A stretch of DNA of 64,000 bases from Bacteroidia bacterium (GTDB lineage: Bacteria; Bacteroidota; Bacteroidia; J057; JADKCL01): NCBI GenBank assembly GCA_020635905.1, contig JACJYV010000008.1:248001-312000 (forward strand), read 5' to 3'. Each line of letters starts with the position of its first letter. Position 1 is the first letter of the stretch. Below the pieces are notes generated by a model. It ran no database searches. It was not told the DNA's origin and saw nothing but the letters and a program-made list of their open reading frames with translations. Positions 59,528 to 64,000 of this stretch are shown in pieces. Position numbers and translations under genes: made by a program.

Positions 59528-61387
59528 TCAGATGTTGGTATGGGTATCCAGATAAGTCATCAGGGTCTGATCCTCAGCCAGAGATGACAGAGTGGGCCTT
59601 GCGGTCAGCGCGTCCTGAATCAGTTGCTGCACGGCAGCAGGAATGTCGGCATCTGTGGCTACCGCGGGCACAGGCAGGGTGTTGGTCAGATCCTGGAGGA
59701 AGCTGCAGGAGCGGCCAATTCCCTCGGCCAGAGTCAGATCGAGGTCTGTAATGGTAGCTGTGGCGGCGGGCTGTTCGTGTACTGTCAGGCCCATGATCCG
59801 CGAAACGGCCAGAATATTTGCCTTTTCTGCATTGAAGCCTGAATTATCTCCCCCCAAAATCTCCACCCGGGTGCGCCTGAAAAAATCAAAATGGTTCAGG
59901 GCGTGGTCCCAGTTATTCTCGAAAAAGTCGCCCGCCTGCTGTCTGACCTGGGCTTCCCGACTCAGGGGCGCCCCCGAAGCCGTGGTGCCCGGGGTGAATA
60001 CCCGGTCGTGGGGATACACGCTGCGATCCAGCCAACGGCGTGGAAATTCCTCAAAATGGGCCGCATTGCCAATCTTGGTATCCTCATCCATGGCCGCAAA
60101 GGCATCTTCGTTGGTGGAGGGAGGATAATATCCCAAATCATGCACCCCGCTTCCCGCCAGGTGACAGGCCTCGTGGATCAGGGTAATGGTCGAATCTTTC
60201 AGATCAGTCACCTGCACCACCTCCTGGGTCAGGTGCATGAGCAGGGTGCCTGCCCCGTCGTTCCAGGCCCAACCACCCAAAAATGATTCGGGATCATCCT
60301 GGTTATAATCCGTACTTACCACGGTATCGAGCAGGGCATCATTGGTGCGGAGGTTTTCCAGAATTGTAGCGGCATCCGCATAAATGGTTTTCGCCTGGGG
60401 TGTTTTGGTGCCGAAAATCCGTTCCAGCGAACGGTTCATACTCGCGCTGGTGCGGGCCACACTGACTGCAAACCTGAGAGCCTGCTTAAATCTGGCCTTC
60501 TGGGCGCTTTGGATAGGGGCCTCGGCATCACGGGCATCCACATACACACTGCCCCGATCGCTCACGTCCACCGCCGCATTGAAGGAGGGTTCGTCCATGA
60601 CGCCCCCGCCCGGAAAAATCCGGGCCACGATCACGGGCACGGGGTCCGTACTGAGCAACCTGTTTTCAGCCGCCATGCGATTGAGCAATACCGTCACCCG
60701 GTCGCGCAAAACGGGCTCCATGGAAGGATCGGCGGTCAGCTGGGCCTGCAGGCTGGCAAAGGTGGGCAACCTGAACTGCATGGGCGCATGGGCCGAGGAA
60801 GATGGATTTTCCTTTTGTTGCACGGGAGCGTCATTGCCCGAAGAGCGGGCCGCTTTGCGTCCCATCACATCGGCCTCGTTTTCGAGGCCGGGGTCTTCGT
60901 TGGCAGGCATACCGCCGGCCATGGAGGTGGGCTGCACCCTTCCCTGCCGCTGCTGGACCACGTGGGCCAGTTCGTGGCCGATCAGTTCCTGACCCGAACT
61001 GGTGTCGGGCTTGAACTGTCCGGGGGCAAAATGCACATCATTGCCCTGGGTGTAGGCCAGGGCGCCAATATCACTGGCAGTTCCGCTGTTTTGATGGACG
61101 TTCACATTTGAAAAATCCGCTCCCATGGAACCCTCCATTTTGGTTTGCAGGGCGGTAGGGAGACCGCTGCCGTTATTTTCGGCAGGGGGGCTTGCAACGG
61201 CCATTTCCGGCCCGTTGCCTTCCTTCATCTGGGATGTTTCCTCTTTTTCCTCTGAGCTTTCCTTTTTTTGCAGGGGCTCATTTGTTTTTAACTGAAAGGC
61301 GGGCGGCGCGAAGGAACGCATGCCCGGATTGGCTTCCAGGCCCTGTTTTTTGAATTGGGCCGATTCAATTTCGGGGTGAGATTTCAT
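59528..61387 (-). CDS. DUF4157 (eCIS core) metallopeptidase-like protein, candidate effector
   Basis: A 619-aa protein with no signal peptide. After a disordered, charged N-terminus comes a DUF4157 domain (about 75-150): LPTALQTKMEGSMGADFSNV, FAPGQF, and HELAHVVQQ (HExxH at 138-142). DUF4157 proteins are found with extracellular contractile injection systems. The C-terminal half has a second zinc-type motif, HEACHLAGSGVHDLGY near residue 404, followed by an Asn-Glu-Asp-Ala-Phe stretch. No contractile-system genes lie in the window. It could be an effector or toxin loaded by a system elsewhere in the genome. Confidence 0.85.
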   Translation of the reverse strand: MKSHPEIESAQFKKQGLEANPGMRSFAPPAFQLKTNEPLQKKESSEEKEETSQMKEGNGPEMAVASPPAENNGSGLPTALQTKMEGSMGADFSNVNVHQNSGTASDIGALAYTQGNDVHFAPGQFKPDTSSGQELIGHELAHVVQQRQGRVQPTSMAGGMPANEDPGLENEADVMGRKAARSSGNDAPVQQKENPSSSAHAPMQFRLPTFASLQAQLTADPSMEPVLRDRVTVLLNRMAAENRLLSTDPVPVIVARIFPGGGVMDEPSFNAAVDVSDRGSVYVDARDAEAPIQSAQKARFKQALRFAVSVARTSASMNRSLERIFGTKTPQAKTIYADAATILENLRTNDALLDTVVSTDYNQDDPESFLGGWAWNDGAGTLLMHLTQEVVQVTDLKDSTITLIHEACHLAGSGVHDLGYYPPSTNEDAFAAMDEDTKIGNAAHFEEFPRRWLDRSVYPHDRVFTPGTTASGAPLSREAQVRQQAGDFFENNWDHALNHFDFFRRTRVEILGGDNSGFNAEKANILAVSRIMGLTVHEQPAATATITDLDLTLAEGIGRSCSFLQDLTNTLPVPAVATDADIPAAVQQLIQDALTARPTLSSLAEDQTLMTYLDTHTNI

Positions 61388-61502
61388 TGTGGGTTTGTTT
61401 AATACCTGCTGAAAATCAGCATTTAAAATTAAGCAAAAATTCTGAATATTTCAATCTGTGAAGCAAATTGAATTCCCATACCCCCTTCGTAAAGCACCTG
61501 AT

Positions 61503-62450
61503 TTACCAGGGAAGGGTCGTCAGCACCTCGTGCTTTTCCAGGTTGGTCAGTCCCCAGTTTTCGAGTTCATCGGCCGTCCACAATTCGGGGAAGAAAATCC
61601 GTCTCTGGTAGCGGGGATGCATGTATTTTTGCCAGGGACTGCCCCCGGTCGCTTCCACTGGCTTGTCGCCGCTGTTGAGGTATTTGGCAGCGGCGTGGTA
61701 ATGGGCCATTACCCACAGTACGTTGACCGTGTGGTCGTAATGGCGCATGGAATTGACCAGTTTGAGGTCGCGGCGGTCTGCTTCGGGCAGGGATTTGAAG
61801 CGGGTCCAGAGGTTGAGGGTATTATAGCGCTTCATGAAAGTGAGAAATTCTTCCATGTATCTCTCTTCAAACAGCCGCAAAAGGGTGGTTTTTTCTCCCG
61901 TTTCGTGGTTTTTGCCCGCGGCCTGCCAGTAAAGGTGGTCGAAGGCATGCTGAAAGGGAGTATTGCGGTCGATGGTGGCCCGGAAGCGGAAGTCGATCAG
62001 GTTGATGAGTTCCGTGGAGGCAAATTCGATCAAACGGTACTGAAAACTCTGAAATCCGCTGGCCGGGGTCAGGGTATTGCGGAATTTGAGGTACTGATCC
62101 ACACCCATGCCTTCGCCCATGATGTTGAAAGAGGAGGCCAGCATGTCGAAATAGCGGCTGATGCGGTCGAGTTTGGTGGCGAAAAAATCGGTAGCCAGGG
62201 TTTCCGCGGAGGCCACCTGCTCGATCTCCCAGAGGATCATTTTGAAGAGCAACTCGTTGATCTGGTGGTACATGATGAAGACCATCTCATCGGGCTGATC
62301 CGTGCGGGGAATCTGCAGATTGAGAAGGGCATCCGTGTGGATATAATCCCAATAGGTGATGGGTTTGGCGTATAAAAGTCCTTCCAGGTGCACATTGAGG
62401 TCCTGGCCAATGCCTTTGAATTTATCTTCGAGTTGCTGGTAAATGTCCAT
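61503..62450 (-). CDS. Tryptophan 2,3-dioxygenase family protein
   Basis: A 315-aa heme enzyme of the TDO superfamily, which opens the indole ring of tryptophan. Family motifs are YHQINELLFKMILWEIEQV, LTPASGFQSFQYR and, near the C-terminus, MAHYHAAAKYL (probable heme-ligand His) with ATGGSPWQKYMHPRYQ. The C-terminal GGS loop differs slightly from the classical GTGGS. No kynurenine-pathway partner is nearby. Confidence 0.9.
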   Translation of the reverse strand: MDIYQQLEDKFKGIGQDLNVHLEGLLYAKPITYWDYIHTDALLNLQIPRTDQPDEMVFIMYHQINELLFKMILWEIEQVASAETLATDFFATKLDRISRYFDMLASSFNIMGEGMGVDQYLKFRNTLTPASGFQSFQYRLIEFASTELINLIDFRFRATIDRNTPFQHAFDHLYWQAAGKNHETGEKTTLLRLFEERYMEEFLTFMKRYNTLNLWTRFKSLPEADRRDLKLVNSMRHYDHTVNVLWVMAHYHAAAKYLNSGDKPVEATGGSPWQKYMHPRYQRRIFFPELWTADELENWGLTNLEKHEVLTTLPW

Positions 62451-62545
62451 GTCTGGGTTATTTATCTGCTGCGAAGATAGGGGAATTTGAATGGGGATGG
62501 GATGACGAATGTCAGTTGGGGGGGATTTTGGATTGAAAGGATTAA

Positions 62546-63190
62546 CTAATCTTTTGCCCGAAAATCCTGCACCAGATTAATGGCCTGTTTGATCAAATAA
62601 GAAGACAATACAGGATTTACCTGAAGATTTTGGTCAATCCTTTCCAAAAGGCTTTCCAACTCAATTATTTTCTCCTCCATTGTGTGGCCTCCAAGAGAGC
62701 TGAGATCATTTGCATTGGAATCGGGGTTTAAAGAACGGGGTACTGGCTCCACTTCTTTCTCCAAATCCACCACCAGATTGCGCAAAGACCACATGTCGGG
62801 CATACTTTTGGCGCACTGCAGGGTGGGCTCTGGCCCTGGTGGCAAAAAGGCCAAAAGCTGGATAGGATGACTGGAAAGGCGGTCACGGCGCTGGTTGAAG
62901 CCATAGGCAAGGTCATGGTTTTCAAACACAGCTTCAAAAGATTCGAGATAGAAAATCCCTTCCCCCTTGGCCAAAATTTCCCTGAAAAAATCCAGACTTT
63001 CCACTTCGCGCATGTCGTAGGCAAAATGCGAGCGCTGAGGAAATCTTTCCTTCAGCAAATTCCTTACTTCCGTGCGAATACTGCCATGGTTGTGCTGGAT
63101 GACGATGAAACGAAAGCGTATTACCTTCAATGCCCGAAATAAAAGGCCCAGTTCTTCCTCATAATAATTTTGAATAGCCAATTCGTTCAC
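62546..63190 (-). CDS. P-loop/STAND-like domain protein, component of a possible conflict system
   Basis: A 214-aa protein whose core (RFRFIVIQHNHGSIRTEVRN, FYLESFEAVFENHDLAYGFN, then QRRDRLSSHPIQLLAFL and MPDMWSLRNLVVDLE) resembles the N-terminal NTPase-like region of TPR-STAND proteins in bacterial conflict systems, but no Walker A motif is present and no TPR follows. The C-terminal 40 residues form a coiled coil. It may be a stand-alone regulatory version. A 42-codon ORF lies 61 bp upstream on the same strand. Confidence 0.55.
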   Translation of the reverse strand: MNELAIQNYYEEELGLLFRALKVIRFRFIVIQHNHGSIRTEVRNLLKERFPQRSHFAYDMREVESLDFFREILAKGEGIFYLESFEAVFENHDLAYGFNQRRDRLSSHPIQLLAFLPPGPEPTLQCAKSMPDMWSLRNLVVDLEKEVEPVPRSLNPDSNANDLSSLGGHTMEEKIIELESLLERIDQNLQVNPVLSSYLIKQAINLVQDFRAKD

Positions 63191-63250
63191 GATAAACTAA
63201 TTTTCTTTGGCTTAGGACTCCTCCCTAAATTTATTGCTCCACGAAATTAA

Positions 63251-63379
63251 CTAAATGATTCGCTCTTCAAATTCCCCTCTGAGCCCCTGAAAATCAGTGA
63301 AAAAAGCATGATCCGGTCCTACAGGTACATTGAATTGAACTGCCTGATCAATTTCGTCTAATTTGTAGGCACAGCGCAT
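63251..63379 (-). CDS. Short ORF upstream of the STAND-like gene
   Basis: A 42-aa frame starting MRCAYKLDEIDQAVQFNVPV and ending EEFEERII-like (GEFEERII). The sequence looks protein-coding (VPVGPDHAFFTDFQGLRG). It ends 61 bp before the 63190 start, and the TAACTTTG-type element 20-30 bp upstream (near 63396-63403) could drive both. It probably forms an operon with the STAND-like gene. Confidence 0.5.
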   Translation of the reverse strand: MRCAYKLDEIDQAVQFNVPVGPDHAFFTDFQGLRGEFEERII

Positions 63380-63436
63380 AATACTCTTTTTCCAAAGTTA
63401 AGAATTCCTGTCAAACCTTTGGTTTTCCTCCAATAA

Positions 63437-63470
63437 AAAACGGCTTCGCCGTTTTCGACGAAGCCGTTTT
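63437..63470 (-). terminator. Terminator of the Spo0M-like gene
   Basis: AAAACGGCTTCG / CGAAGCCGTTTT perfect 12-bp arms with a 10-nt loop; on the minus strand the T-run continues as TTTTTT. It lies 21 bp after the stop of the gene at 63491. Confidence 0.85.
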
Positions 63471-63490
63471 GGGATTGCAGGTGCAACCTG

Positions 63491-63961
63491 TTACACCATC
63501 CGGATTTCTTTTTTGTCGGAAGGATCGAGGGCAGCGGCGGCTACGTCAACGTCAGCTTCCACGAAGTAGGCTGATTTTTCGTTGGAAGCAAATTTGCCGA
63601 GTTTGCCCAGGGTGCCCAGAGCGCCACCTTTTTCAGCCAGTTCGTCGTTATTGCTTTTGAGGATCTCAAAATTAACGGTGAAAGGCACTTCTTTGGTTTC
63701 CCCGGTTTTGATGGGGAATACGTCGCTCATTTTGACGGAACCCAGAGTGAAGGTTTTGGTTTTCTTGTCGTCACCACGTCCGGTGGTGTACTCTTCCAAT
63801 ACCTTGATCTCAATTTCTTTGATTTCCTGGTCACTTTTGGTGGTCAGAATTACAGTTCCTGAAATTACACCAGAAGCTTTCTCAACCTGGCCAGGTACTT
63901 TAAGTTCAACTTTCACTCCGCCGATGCCGAGCTTGTTCTTTATTTTGTCAAAAAATCCCAT
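63491..63961 (-). CDS. Spo0M-like arrestin-fold protein
   Basis: A 156-aa cytosolic protein of the SpoOM/arrestin-like family. Typical features are the MGFFDKIKNKLGIGGVKVEL start, KASGVISGTVILT strand pattern, and YFVEADVDVAAAALDPSDKK near the end. In Bacillus, Spo0M acts in sporulation control and cell shape, but in non-sporulating Bacteroidota the role is unknown. It has a strong terminator. The window ends shortly after the start codon. Confidence 0.88.
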   Translation of the reverse strand: MGFFDKIKNKLGIGGVKVELKVPGQVEKASGVISGTVILTTKSDQEIKEIEIKVLEEYTTGRGDDKKTKTFTLGSVKMSDVFPIKTGETKEVPFTVNFEILKSNNDELAEKGGALGTLGKLGKFASNEKSAYFVEADVDVAAAALDPSDKKEIRMV

Positions 63962-64000
63962 GGTTATTTGTGTTTTTTGGGGGTTGTTGAAAAATTTAAC

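Overview
This window comes from a member of the phylum Bacteroidota, most plausibly a free-living, gliding or saprospirian-type lineage. The evidence is an ftsX-DUF3098-uppP-truB-ribF gene order, TAnnTTTG-type promoter elements, lack of Shine-Dalgarno reliance, many secreted proteins with type IX secretion system (T9SS) C-terminal sorting domains, and families such as DUF2490, DUF4956, DUF6150 and choice-of-anchor V. Genus-level placement cannot be made from the sequence alone. Apart from one AT-rich gene, the DNA is moderately GC-rich and compact, with many ATGA stop/start overlaps.

Layout. 1-2.7 kb: a truncated gene for a large secreted protein with tandem Ig-like repeats; it is open to the window edge. 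2.9-4.1 kb: a SpoIID-type protein. 4.35-8.65 kb: a housekeeping operon (ftsX, DUF3098, uppP, truB, ribF, alpha/beta hydrolase). 8.7-12.4 kb: a secreted M43 metallopeptidase. 12.6 kb: tRNA-Met with promoter and terminator. 12.9-18.6 kb: a DUF2314-ankyrin protein, then an AT-rich island holding one 1459-aa gene that fuses an SF1 helicase, a DUF559/Vsr-like nuclease and a GreA/GreB C-terminal-like domain, abutting a broken SGNH hydrolase. This looks like a horizontally acquired defence gene. 18.6-26.2 kb: two tandem aldonolactone-oxidase paralogues, a histidine kinase, rtcB and a glycosyltransferase. 26.6-29.6 kb: palindromic repeats, a NUDIX hydrolase divergent from pyrE, an isolated nuoC and an acidic secreted protein.

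29.8-34.8 kb: a membrane protein with a small winged-helix regulator, bracketed by two copies of a palindromic operator, followed by a run of membrane proteins (including DUF4173) and a degenerate endonuclease/exonuclease/phosphatase-fold protein. 35.0-40.4 kb: DUF1361, dgkA, a DUF6688-like protein, a large unknown secreted protein and a TPR protein. 40.7-43.3 kb: a cupin and a GbsR/MarR regulator with three matching TTTCAA-N6-TTGAAA palindromes in front of itself, a DCC-family protein and a membrane protein. 43.4-45.7 kb: an ABC transporter with a cysteine-motif partner protein. 45.9-48.4 kb: a DUF2490 outer-membrane protein and a choice-of-anchor V/SprB-repeat T9SS protein.

48.4-49.8 kb: an AbiE-type (type IV) toxin-antitoxin pair. 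49.9-56.8 kb: a six-gene operon (DUF4956, lipoprotein, DUF2490, arylsulfotransferase-like, CotH-like, propeller), three of whose products are T9SS cargo. 56.9-64 kb: a cold-shock protein, a SKYDA-repeat protein, an internalin-like LRR protein, a DUF4157 metallopeptidase-like protein of the type linked to extracellular contractile injection systems, a tryptophan-2,3-dioxygenase family enzyme, a small two-gene unit resembling P-loop/STAND conflict-system components, and a Spo0M-like protein.

The strongest leads for new biology are the helicase-nuclease-Gre fusion, the two operator families with their cognate small regulators, the loss of the flavin-linking histidine in one of two lactone-oxidase paralogues, the DUF4956/DUF2490/CotH/ASST operon, and the short ORF plus STAND-like gene near 63 kb.
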